A stretch of 64,000 nt of DNA. Origin: Nymphaea colorata. Lineage: Eukaryota > Streptophyta > Magnoliopsida > Nymphaeales > Nymphaeaceae. The DNA lies in contig NC_045142.1 of assembly GCF_008831285.2 (NCBI RefSeq), positions 2,113,001-2,177,000 of the forward strand, given 5' to 3'. The notes below the pieces were generated by a model. It was given only the letters and a program-made list of their open reading frames with translations, ran no database searches and was not told the origin of the DNA. Positions 13,270-24,800 of this stretch are shown here, in pieces (position 1 is the first letter of the stretch; the number at the start of each line of letters is the position of its first letter). The position numbers and the translations under genes were made by a program.

Positions 13270-14220
13270 GGATGCCTATGGAGCGGGATTTGCCCAAATA
13301 CTGATCCAAATTCAAATCCTCGCATATTCGGGTCTGGCAGAGAAAATCCGACCCGATTACTTATGAATTTGACCAAGGTACGTTATCTTGTACGAGTCCA
13401 AATCGGAGGCTGGTAATAGGAATCTGAGCAGTTTGCGTGTAAGAATAGAGTATCTCGGATTTGATGTTAGTTCAAATTTAGTCCCGAACCGGAATTTCAG
13501 TTAGGTAAGACAAGATTAGGTTGGATTTGGTACCGGAACAATAGTTATCGTGTCTCTCATTTCTTGGGAAGGTCAGAAAAGATTGAGTTGGTGGAGTCGG
13601 ATCTTTGAAGCGGTTGAGTCCAATCCAGGCAAGAATCGGACTTGGGGTTATCTTAAGAACCAAGAACCGAATCCCAAATTCTACTACATAATTTGAGTAT
13701 TATTTAGCTCAAATATACCAAAAATGGGATTGCAGATGGATAATTAATTAACTAAATGCACTAAGATGAGATTTGGATCCAAAAGAAATGAGGAAATCCC
13801 GTACTGTGTCCGGTTCATATGCAGCTGTATGCTCAAGTAAGCTAAACTGAAACTCCAGATCAAACCCGATCCATGCATTATAAATAGTACTTCGATCAGC
13901 TTTTCTTGTACCCATTTAACGTTTTTTATATCGGGTTCAAACCAGTTCAAGGACCCGAAAAAAAGGTATGCTGCTAAAGTAGGTTCATGGGGATGGATCC
14001 AGTTAATGGAGCCATCTTGGTTAGGTCCAAGTCAAATTGATAGAGCTTAATGGGATCAAGCTTATAGCGGACCAGCTGGTCGCAGCAACAATAGCTTGAT
14101 CTGGAATTTATACATGGTTTGTTGTTCGAATCCAAGTCCAAATCTAATCAAGATCCAAATTTGAGTATTATGTAAAGCCGATTTGAAGCCCGTACAATCT
14201 TAACAATATCTTTCAACTTC
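13270..14220. repeat. Degenerate repeat-like region, unclassified
   Basis: A stretch of about 1 kb that differs from its flanks. Words such as cgggt, gatcc, ccgaat and aatccaaat recur with variation on both strands, and there is no long reading frame. This texture is typical of old, decayed repeats in plants. I could not find terminal repeats or target duplications, so I do not assign a family. Confidence 0.35.
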
Positions 14221-14399
14221 TGCTCTCCCTAAGAGGTGAGTAGAATAGTATTTCATCCAAGAGATTCGAAGCTTTCTATCTTTCTTTTCATTTCTCCAAA
14301 CCTCAAGTCTGCTTTTAATGCTTCAGAATTATGTGCCCCATTAGCCGCTCCTTTTTAACAATATAAGAGATTGATGCTCTTGATACTCGAACTGGAGAC

Positions 14400-14745
14400 A
14401 GTAGCGAGGCTACTTGTTAGCTGGGGTGGGCCACTGCCTACACCAGCTCATTAGAAATTGCATTATAATGTCTCAACATTGACTCAAAAATTTATATGCA
14501 GTTACCGCACCAAATTTATGTCACCAGACGTGTTGACTTTTTCAAGATTGTTTGGGTGATGGTGTGCCGAGTGTCTAACACTCCTTGTCTAGTCCGCGGC
14601 TCCAGAAAAATGATGAATGCTTCGCTACATTAAGATTGACTTAACGCTTGGAAAACATCCAGCAACGCACAGACTAAATAGGTTTGAAAAAGTCAGCCTG
14701 TAACAACAAGTGCCCTATGACTAAAAAATTCTGGCTTTGCCACTT
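14400..14745. mobile_element. MITE-like element, copy 1 of a three-copy family
   Basis: The left end reads gtagcgaggctacttg. The right end, reverse complemented, begins agtggcaaagccagaatttt. The two form an imperfect inverted repeat of the pattern AGTGGCNAAGCCA. The inner left part (gggccactgcctacaccag) resembles copy 2 at 27888 (actgcccacaccagcc). No coding capacity. Boundaries are approximate and I found no clear target duplication. Confidence 0.45.
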
Positions 14746-15045
14746 GAGTTTAGATTCCACCTACTATCCCACGACTTTGATTATATAAATAATCCGATCA
14801 CATGGAATGTGGCAATGCCTAAATCCTAATCGAGACCTGCACCTGCATCTGCATCTGCTAACACGAAGGAGGCTTTGTGATTTTTGGCTGTACCATATTT
14901 GTAGCTCTATCAACTTTCAATGTATTTAGAGTAGTGTTGCAGAAACTGAATCGGCTAAGCTAATGATTTGATATATACAAAAATATATTATGTATATATA
15001 ACACTAAAAACAATAAAAGCAAAGAAAAATATATTTCTCTAAACC

Positions 15046-15340
15046 CTAATTCACAGCTGTTTTTGACGATTCACCAGGTTGATCAGGAAGATGAACGTAC
15101 TGAAACACACAGGAAGATCAAGCAGTATACACAAATGAAGAAGTTTCGCACGCCAAACTTTACAAACGCGAAATAGATCACAAACCAAACGAGATCTTTT
15201 AAGAACCTTCCCAAACAGGGCCCTAGCGGCTGCATGGCTTTAAATGACACCAAGACAAAAAAAATGCTAATCACACCAACCATCATGAGTAGGTCAGTAA
15301 ATGATAATTCTAGAAACCTGCCTGGTCCATCCAATGCCAT
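15046..15340 (-). CDS. Candidate micro-gene for a 76-aa, two-helix membrane protein
   Basis: Not recognised; a prediction. On the minus strand there is a TATA-like box (TTATATAGAG, 15510-15501), then about 160 nt, then an ATG at 15340. The proposed exon 1 (15340-15164, 59 codons) begins MALDGPGRFLELSFTDLL and holds two hydrophobic stretches (about residues 18-33 and 48-59). A small intron of 64 nt (15163-15100) would run from gtaaag to a pyrimidine-rich tttcag. Exon 2 (15099-15046) adds a polar tail starting YVHLPDQPGE and a stop. Without splicing the frame runs to 15083 and gives 85 residues, the last part also hydrophobic. The intron is shorter than most plant introns. Expression and homologues are unknown. 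Confidence 0.35.
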
Positions 15341-15496
15341 CGTGATCGTTAGATTGCACAATCAAAGGTCCAGTCGTTGGGCTGTACACACAAGTGCACC
15401 AAACTGCGAACTTTTAAATTTGGTCTGGTGCCGAAGAAGTCAACAAGAAAGAGAAGTGTGTGCAACGTGAAAAATGCTTCGATGTCGACAAACCGA

Positions 15497-15512
15497 CCAC
15501 CTCTATATAAAC
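15497..15512 (-). promoter_or_regulatory. TATA-like box upstream of the candidate micro-gene
   Basis: The minus strand reads TTTATATAGAGG, close to the plant TATA consensus, about 160 nt before the ATG at 15340. That would leave a leader of roughly 130 nt. It supports, but does not prove, that the small frame is transcribed. Confidence 0.4.
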
Positions 15513-15648
15513 CGGGTTAAATCAGCCGATTGGAATTGAAACAAACTATAAACCTACTGGATTCATTGATATTGGTCTTAAATTATTTTTTTAATATTTT
15601 ACAAGTTTTTGTTGATTTTAGTGCATTATTTATTTTTTAAATGAAGGA

Positions 15649-15649
<1 letters not shown>

Positions 15650-15719
<70 letters not shown>

Positions 15720-15889
15720 TCATAAAATTTGGAGTTCAAGGGACTCGATATAAATTTAGTTCATAAAATTTGGAGTGCTCATTAAGGAGCCTGATGTCAC
15801 ATTGATATTTGATAATTGTAATGCTAAGTCAGATTGATTGGCTACTTAAAAAATGAACAACGTGGGCATTATAGAATGGAACATATTCG

Positions 15890-15964
<75 letters not shown>

Positions 15965-16347
15965 TTATTTATTTATTTATTTATTTACTTCATAAAATTT
16001 GGAGGGCCCATTAAGGAGCCTGATGTCACATTGATATTTCTTTGTCACAAAATGATAATTGTAATGCTAAGTCAGATTGATTGGCTACTTAAAAAATGAA
16101 CAACGTGGGCATTATAGAATGGAACATATTCGATATAATATATTTTATTTATTTATTTATTTATTTATTTCATAAAATTTGGAGTTCAAGGGACTTGATA
16201 TAAATTTAGTTCATAAAATTTGGAGGGCCCATTAAGGAGCCTGATGTCACATTGTTATTTCTTTGTCACAAAATGATAATTGTAATGCTAAGTCAGATTG
16301 ATTGGCTAAGGAACAACGTGGGCATTATAGAATGGAACATAATCGAT
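15650..16347. repeat. Three-copy tandem repeat with (AT)n/(TTTA)n spacers
   Basis: Three near-identical units lie head to tail at about 15718-15892, 15989-16137 and 16170-16347. Each carries cataaaatttggag, aaggagcctgatgtcacatt, aatgctaagtcagattgatt and cgtgggcattatagaatgg in the same order. They are separated by long (AT)n tracts (15650-15717 and 15893-15960) and by (TTTA)n (15961-15988 and 16141-16169). Units 1 and 3 also hold an internal second copy of cataaaatttggag that unit 2 lacks. The high similarity implies recent duplication. No coding frame. Confidence 0.85.
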
Positions 16348-16349
16348 GC

Positions 16350-16940
16350 TCACATCATATTTTTCTTGATCTCGTGTTCATCATTGTGGGGTTATTAGGA
16401 TATGCCACGTGACAAACACTCTTAGATTTAAAAGGAGGTTTGACAGTTAAATTGAGATATATTCATGGAACACTTTTGAAAGTGTTTTATCGGACCCCAA
16501 AGGTAGTAGTGGGAAGAATCCAGTAGTCATGGTTTGATTTTCATGAGCATCACTCTTCGCATAAGTCAAATGAAAGAGTTTTTTCTTCGAAGAACGGCCT
16601 ATGTAAAAGGAGGTTTTATACCAAAGAACCATGTGGGTTGAAGAAGTAAACACGGTTGACAATGGCCCTACGATTATAAGTCCAAGTTTCTAGCAAACAC
16701 AGGTATCTCTCTCTCGGTTTGACCGTGTCTAATCCAGCAAAACACAAACACGAAGATATATCATGGAACTTCAGTTATCTATGTGTGTCCCAAAATTATC
16801 CTATTTATTTTTCAAGAAAATGGACACCCAACATCCGAAGCTCTCTTGCTCTTTCTCTCTCTCTTATACACTATGCAATGATTGGAGATACACCAAATTT
16901 ATACTCATTTCCAATAAAGTGGACTCGCCAAAAATCCTTC
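16350..16940. other. Spacer without a recognised gene
   Basis: Unique-looking sequence right of the tandem repeat. Only short chance reading frames were seen on either strand; no RNA gene recognised. Confidence 0.4.
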
Positions 16941-16944
16941 AAAA

Positions 16945-16945
<1 letters not shown>

Positions 16946-16990
<45 letters not shown>
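16946..16990. repeat. (CT)n(AT)n compound microsatellite
   Basis: A run of CT dinucleotides passes directly into AT dinucleotides. The periodic peptides on both strands (SLSLSL, YIYIYI) are artefacts of this repeat. Confidence 0.9.
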
Positions 16991-17020
16991 GATTGAAGAC
17001 GTAAACCTACATGCGTTTCT

Positions 17021-17084
17021 GGCCACAGATGTCATTCTCAACGACACCTACTTGCCACCGATGTCATCCTCAACGACAGGATCA
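17021..17084. repeat. Short two-copy tandem repeat
   Basis: Two units of about 32 bp: gccacagatgtcattctcaa with its tail, then gccaccgatgtcatcctcaa with its tail. Both continue into cgaca. Minor minisatellite-like duplication. Confidence 0.6.
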
Positions 17085-18600
17085 AGTTTTCCTTTGGATG
17101 TTATATTTAACGGTTATCTGGGGGAAGGTGGTTTATGATGGGATCAACAGACTCAACGCCTACCTGCGATTGCCTTTTCCGCTCACCCTTCTTCATGATG
17201 CCGTGTTTGTTGTGGTTGTTATCTACATATTCTACATTTCGACAGCCAATAAATAATTGAGCTCCAGAGCCTACAAACACGTAGAATTTTAGGAAACTTC
17301 CAAGTTGAAGGGTACGGGCAATACCAAACCACCTGCATTCTTTGTCACAAGGTCTAACCAATGAATGCATTCTGAAGGGTGTCATTTGAGGGACTGAGAC
17401 ACTGTAGGACCTCCATTCTCACATGGATCTTTTGTCGCAAGTCTCATGTTTGAACTTCTGTTTGGGGTTGAGACAAAGTGCCCAAAACATATGTTTTTTA
17501 AGGGCGTTTGGCGTGTTAGTGTTTCATAGATATGTCTAAAAGTTGAAGTAGATTTATATAACACTTATTCACGTGCCCATCAATCTACTTTAATTTTGAG
17601 GCAGATTCATGAATCATTTACATAGAGTGTTACTAATTTGGCAAGTGGAACATTTTGTGAGTGTTTTATGAATCTACTTCAACAGATCATGGTAACTAGT
17701 CAGACCAATGGCTCGTAGGCGATCAGTCTTAGTTCAAACCCAAGAAAATCAAACCCCTACACAGCCGATCCAGCCCTAAACCCTAGGCTTGCATTAGTCG
17801 GTATCACATCATTTCTCGCATTAGTTAGTATTTGCATCATTTCAAGAACGAGATTACTTTCCTCTCATTAATTTTATTCTCATTTTTTTTTGTTATAGCA
17901 ATGTTCTTGAAGAACCTAATAGAATCACTTTTGAATTGGGAAGAATTAGATCCCAGCAAGACCTTTAAAGAAAAAATAAATTTTGTCAAGCACATAATCG
18001 GTGGCAAAAACTGCAGCTTACAGTAGCAGGCAAAATTTTGAAAATGCAGAAAAACGTATATGTTAATTAAAGATGAACAGTCTAAGCAAATCGATGTTAA
18101 TGAGATTTTATAAAGTTCATCATTTTCCTTTCTTGTGTTCCTAGAGTTTTTTTTTTAAACCACAATATCATGACAGTAAAAAAGTCGGCGAGCTGCGAGT
18201 AGAAAACCAAACAAGACATTGTTAGCCATGAGGCATGTAATAAGCCTACCGGAGTTCAAATGTCAAACAAATGTTAATGAACGCTGTGCCTTCCTAAAAT
18301 AAATCTTCCATTTTTGGAACAAACTAAACATGGTAGTGGTCTCCACTCTCCATGCTTTAAAACTTAATAATAAGAGAAAACTACAGTGCATATATATTAT
18401 ATAGACATTATTTAATAATGACTGAAAATCAAATGTTTTGAAAATCAATGGCTTGTAAAACCTACGTATATGTTGAAAAAACATTATTACATTTTTCAGT
18501 CCTAGGTCCAAGTGTGGAGGACGCATGCATTTACTTTGTTCTTCAAATGTGCATAACACTCCGCTCTCGTTATCTTTGACCCAATCCACACTATAATGTA
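17085..18600. other. Spacer without a recognised gene
   Basis: About 1.5 kb of AT-rich sequence. Part of it (about 17490-17690) has the look of a small transposon remnant (gggcgtttggcgtgttagtg), but I could not fix ends. No coding region supported. Confidence 0.4.
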
Positions 18601-18602
18601 GT

Positions 18603-18603
18603 G

Positions 18604-18680
<77 letters not shown>
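18603..18680. repeat. (CT)n(AT)n(GT)n compound microsatellite
   Basis: CT, then AT, then GT dinucleotide runs in direct succession, just beyond the 3' end of the folylpolyglutamate synthase gene. Confidence 0.92.
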
Positions 18681-18684
<4 letters not shown>

Positions 18685-18853
18685 CTGTCTCATACACGGA
18701 TATGCACAAATGATTGCTGGCTGGTTCACTGCCACAGGAAAATCAAGATTGTTAATACAATTGTCTCAAGTTGGAAGAGACCTGTTAAGTCCAGATGTTG
18801 TCCATCAAGGGTTTGAAAGAGAACCAACCTGATGCTCAAGCAACAATTAGTTT

Positions 18854-21800
18854 CTAGCTCTTGATCAATCTCAGCACATCTCCCACCAAATGCAAGGAGC
18901 CAGTCACAAGAACCTGCTTATCAAACAGAAGGAAGAAAATGTTAAAAAGTAGAAAGCACTTCCACATATAAAGAAACCAGAGAGAGAGAGAGGGGGGGGA
19001 GAGCATGAGTCAATCTCCTAAAGCAGTTTCTTTTATGGCTAGTGTTCAGGACAGTCCGAAGAATCAATCAATAATATTCAGCATGCAGCCATTGCATCCA
19101 ATCTCAATTCAGCGGACCAAACCAAACAACTCCCTTTAAAAATAAACCAAATGGCTCACAAAGTCTATAACTGGATGACATCTGATTTTATGCACCTTAT
19201 GATATTACAAGCTTCAAGAGTACATTTCGGAACATCACAATGCATTACAATGGAATACTTTTGTTACAAGTATGGGCAATGTAAACTAATAAGAGAAACC
19301 ATATAGAAAACTGGATAACCCACTTTAAATTCTCTGTCCTGCATATATCAACCTAAGTTTAAAACGTTGACATGATCAAATACTTTCCAATATAACCATC
19401 TGGTCAGTTTTCCAACTAACTCAATACAGTTCCAATATCTAACACTACTATGTGTTGAAGCCTACTTCCAAATGCATTCCATACATTTAAAAAACAATCA
19501 CTTTGTATAGTAATCCATGATGCTAACATGAGAAATTCACAAGGCATTCCATCAATAGACTATCTTCAATGACTTCCAAGAATAGTGACAAATGTCAGAG
19601 ATATTTTTGTGCTTTAATCAATACTTTAGTTGATGCTTTAACTGGAAAGTTTGCAATCGTTCCAAATATTGCCAAAAAATAATTTTCACAATATTATCAT
19701 GGTGTTTTCCTTTTTCTAGAAATGCTTGCTTAAATGTATTTTAGTTCTCCTTGTCTATTTGTCTTAAAATTTTATAAGAGAATTAAATATAAAGCTCTTA
19801 AGTTCATAATATTTCTACATTATATTCCTTTTTTCTTTTGAATCCACAAGAAAAAACACTTTGGTGGACAATACCTGAGAGAAATCTCATCCATAAAGCC
19901 CCAAGAATGATATTTGTGACCATGTTTTCTAAGATTACTAAACTAACTTTTATCCCAAGATACATGTTTGTATAAGCACTTCTTGCCAGTTCTTGGCCCC
20001 TAAGATTATTTTACGAATTCACTTGGAAATTTGGCAAAAGTTATACCTGAACATGGACTAACTCATTCAGCTGGGCAATGCCTCTTAGCCACTTGATAGC
20101 TAGTGGAAGGGAAGATATTACTGCACTACTCTGGTCATTGAGGACAAGCTCCAAGTTACTTTCATCATATATAGGAGAGACTCTCTCATTGTCATTGCTA
20201 CCTGTCAGACAAAGTCAATCACATAAAAGGAAAAAAGCATGCAGAACTACTTGCATGCCAAGAAAAAGAATATCAGCACTTGGTTCAGCTTTGGATATAA
20301 TGGTCAACACTTGAAACAAAAAAATTGCAAACACCAATGATAACCAGAAGTCTAGTATATAGTACTGTGGATTAAGTTTCTCCATGCTTTTTGAAGTGTC
20401 AACTGCCAAGAAAGGTCAACTTGAGAAGGATCAGTTGTTGCTGATGCATTTGCCCCCAATTTATTAAACACGGACTGGCTAGGTACAAAAAGAGCTTTCT
20501 GGAAGTGTACACCTGAAATGCCAATTCAAGAATATTAACCATATATCCAAATTATATATACAGGTACCAAAGGGTGATAAACAAAAGCAGGACAATAGAC
20601 TACTGTGGAACATAGGATAAATCAAAGGATAACCACAAAATATGCATCATTAGCATGCATCAAACTGAAGGTTCAGAATTTAGACAGAGTTCCAGATAAC
20701 ATAAAATTAAATCAAGCTTTACTGGGGTATGACATGATTAGAAGGTCGATGAAGGCATCACTGATGAAACATAGTTTGACTCATGCACTTCCAGAAAGAA
20801 CCTCTGCACAAATAAAACCAAATAATCATACCATATTCAGCAAAAGTGTTTACAAGAACTGGTAGCAGCAGCTTTGGGTCACGAACTGGCATGCAATTGA
20901 ATAGTAGAATCTGCAGCATGCATTTAAAAATAATGTGAGAAACTAGTTAGTACCTTTAAGAAACTAGCATTTTGTGCACTGCATACATCAAGAAAATAAC
21001 TACAGAGATCAGAAAGAACTTGCCTGAATAGATTTTTTAGTGGAAGATTTTGAAATGTAAGCATCGGTAAGATGTGTCTCTGACATACTTGATGCCTCTT
21101 TGATGGCATTAGCAAACCACCTTCCACATACTACCATACTTTCAGGGCTGTGTGCACCATCGAGATAGAAAGTCAACTCTCCAGACTTGACTTCATTCTG
21201 CATCTTCATGCACACGTCTGGTACAATCTGTGCTCGACCTTGCATCCTGGCTGCCACTAGTCCGTCTACAAACTGCTCCGGTATGCAGCTCTGGTTCAAG
21301 TTAAAAGAGGTGAATGAGTAAACAAATGAAAGAATCAATATCCAAGATGAATGCCACATGAAAGAACAAAACAAAACATACAGAGTTTTTCATATCAAGT
21401 TTTCCTCCATGCCCCAACTTCTGAATCCAGGTGTGACACAGGGAAACTGCCAAGCCTGCATTTATCAACTGATGATCACCCGCAAGCCCCAGCTGTTGAC
21501 CATTCAACATGCTGATATCCAGTGGCTTTGCTATTCTAAGGGGCACCTGCACCCCACATGACAAAAAAACCTTAGGTATGACATTTACTACGACATGTTG
21601 CTCCTGACTTTTATAGAAAAACAGCAAGTTATGGCAAAAAAAGAAAATTTCACTAAAAAAAAATCCTGCAAATATGCAATTGATTGTTTCTGGCTTTGTT
21701 CAAACAGGAAATGAAAGGAGGAAATAAAAGAAGAGGGTTACTCACATCTAGTTCTAAAGCTTTGCTTTCAAGCACAGACATTGCTTCTTCAGGCTGATTT

Positions 21801-24800
21801 ACTGTATATGCTGGAATGTCGCGCTACACCGGAACAAGCATTGAAAGAACATTAATACCAACAAGGAAAAAACCACAAAGTACAATCATAATTTTGCAAA
21901 AAAAAAGAATACCTTAAAGATACCTGCTTTCTCTCCAGCAATTTGCCCAAGAGTATTTCCTGTTCATAGCTCAAAAACATTAGTTTTGGCCGACTAGAAC
22001 CTTTTGGACTGTCCATATCCCATATACAAAGAGAACTGGAGACTGAAGGTAAAGAGGCAGCTCCAATCCAAATAGTTAATTATCCAACACAATAGATAAG
22101 ATGGATAAAGAGACGGTGATTCATTGAAGTTATTGAACTATATAAACTTAAAATAATATATTTCAAATTTGGAATTAGCCCTCTATTATGGTTTCTCCCT
22201 CTTTTGATGTGATTCTTTCACAGTTTATTCCATGATAAAAAACCATTCAAATTAAAAATGAATAACATAAATTAACTAGATAACAAGATAATCAACCTTC
22301 AAATTTCTCAGATCTGGTGACATATAAAGTGGAAAGAGTGTGACATAAGAAGCATCACAAAGATAGTGTTCACAGCTCAGAGATCTTCAGGTTAGAGTTT
22401 TAACAGGCCCGTTCGGTTAAGTTGCTTAGTTGTGATCCAAGACAGGGGACATCCTTAATAGCAACCAAAATATATTTGGGTAATATTTAAGTAAATAAAA
22501 TATTTTGGTATTCTCAGGCATAATTCTTGTAGATCTAAATGCATCTAAAATGTATTTTAACAGCATTCTGAAGTCAGGCCAGGTTTTTATTTGTCAACCA
22601 AATTTGGTACTTTTTTTGAAATATTTCTTGACACTTGGGTTTCTTCACTTTCTACTTAAGGTTGCTCAGTAACATTGACAACTCAGATTGGATGGACCCC
22701 AAGAGAAAGCCCTTGTCTCAAGGAAAGAACTCAACCTTTCCACTTGCCTAATGGCAGAAGGATGAAAGAACGTCCACAAATCTTTTGGTTATTTACAAAA
22801 GTTAGGTGCAGTTAGAAACTTAGTGTTTTTCTGGAATTTGCTCAAAAATTACACAGCAAAAAAAAACATAATAGCATACAAATGGAAATTGACTAAAAAT
22901 CAGAATCCATAAGTCAATAGACTTGCTTTCAAGTTTGTTTCAGGCAGATACAAGGAGAGAAGGAAAAGCACAGACCAAGAATTTCCATATGGTCATAACC
23001 TAGTGAAGAAATTCCACATACAATTGGTGCCTCCACCTGCAGAAATAATCAACCAATTAAAGAAACAGAATGCGGTAACTTCCTTAGACAAGAATAAATG
23101 CACCTAAATTTTCCAGTCTTAGCTGTAGTTGTATCATTCAGAATAAGTTTAGCATCCATACAAATGGCTGACTTTGTTTACAGTATGGATGCTTCTTTTT
23201 AGCAGCATTACATGCAAGTACCAAGTCATCCAGTTAACTTTGTTGATCAAGCATCTAGCTTTGACCATTATAAAAAAAGAAGACAAAAGCTGTTAATGTC
23301 ATTGTCATCTGGTTGAAGGCAAAGTATTCTGTAGAACATTTGCAAAAAAATATGGGCAAACAAGAGGAAGGTAAATGCTTTAATTTGCCTTAGAAAAATG
23401 CAAAGTTGTCCTTCCAAAAGTATTGTGCGATGCAATACTTCTTACACCGATTGAACAGTCCCATGATATGTAAACAAAAAGTTCCGCTCCTACAAGTAAC
23501 TAAAAATTAAAAGAACATACCACATTTGTTGCATCAAACTTTCCACCTAAGCCAACTTCCAAAATTGCAACATCTACCTGTTTACGCAAAACACCATGAG
23601 AAGATTCAAGTTCATGTCACAAATGGCATCTTCATGATATCATCACTATGAGAATATGGTAAAATTTATTTTCATGGAAAAAAAAAGAAAGCATGAAATA
23701 GTAGATGATATGTGTGTCATAATACGTCAATCATGATTCTTATCTCAATATAACTATTTAAAATACCAAACTTAAAACAAAAAAATTTCCAAGCCAACCA
23801 CCTGCCAACAACAAAAGCCCCAATCCCAACCCATTGTCTTTCTCCCTGCAGTGCGACCATAAGCATTTGCCTCAATGATCCAGTTATGTCTGATGACTGC
23901 ATTGTTAAGGTAGTCTTTTCCAGGAATGGAAATGATATTTTTTCCAAATCAATCGTACATTGAATAGCTAACAAGAATAGCATATTAATAAAGTGTGCTA
24001 ACATTAAAACATGAATGCATTGCAATGAAAAATCAACTGCAGATAATAAAACATTTGAGTGAGAGGATTATTAAAGAATAGTGTCATGCATAAGAGGCGC
24101 AATTGGTCAGGTCATGCATAACAAGAAAAAAAAAGCCAGGTCCATGCGCCAGATATGAGGATGATGGACTCAACCCAAAATTTCAAGGAAAAAAAAATTC
24201 CATCTTTCTTAACTATGTCTCTCAACACCCCAGAATTATGATTTCCATTCTATCCCCAGGTTTAAGTTTAATTTGACCCAAGCACCCAACTGATGGAAGA
24301 ACATGACCGAATCATCATTCTACCTAGACTGCCAAAAAGAAGGAAAATTAAGTGAAAAGGGGAATAAAAGCAATTAATTGATACCTGCTCTTCTATAAAT
24401 ATCTTGAAGGAAAGGAGAGTTAAGAACCGAAAATAGTTTGGCATTGGGACATCATCGGTAGCCTTCTCCTACAAATTCCACATCATAATGTTAAATTTCA
24501 ATGGTGAGACGACCAAATCAGCTACTGCAATGTAATGAACTGAAATTACATAAAGTCATAAACAGTATTATGTTCCAATGGAATTTTTCATGCTTTCCAT
24601 TAATTCTTGAAAGACACAACCAATATCCTAAGCAGAAACATTTAAAATGCACCACATTAGATAAGTCCTGGAACATAACCGACAAGAGAAGCTAACAGAA
24701 CCAACACCTACACAAGTTATGCAAGTCAGACGAGTGTCTAGATAATTCAGGTCACGAAGGGAACTGCATGCAAGCATCAAGCCTCTAAAGCATATAGATA

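Noticed and set aside
22400-22620. Possible MITE in FPGS intron 7 (starts ggcccgttcggttaag)
   Set aside because: The left end looks like a transposon end, but I could not find a matching inverted right end or target duplication.
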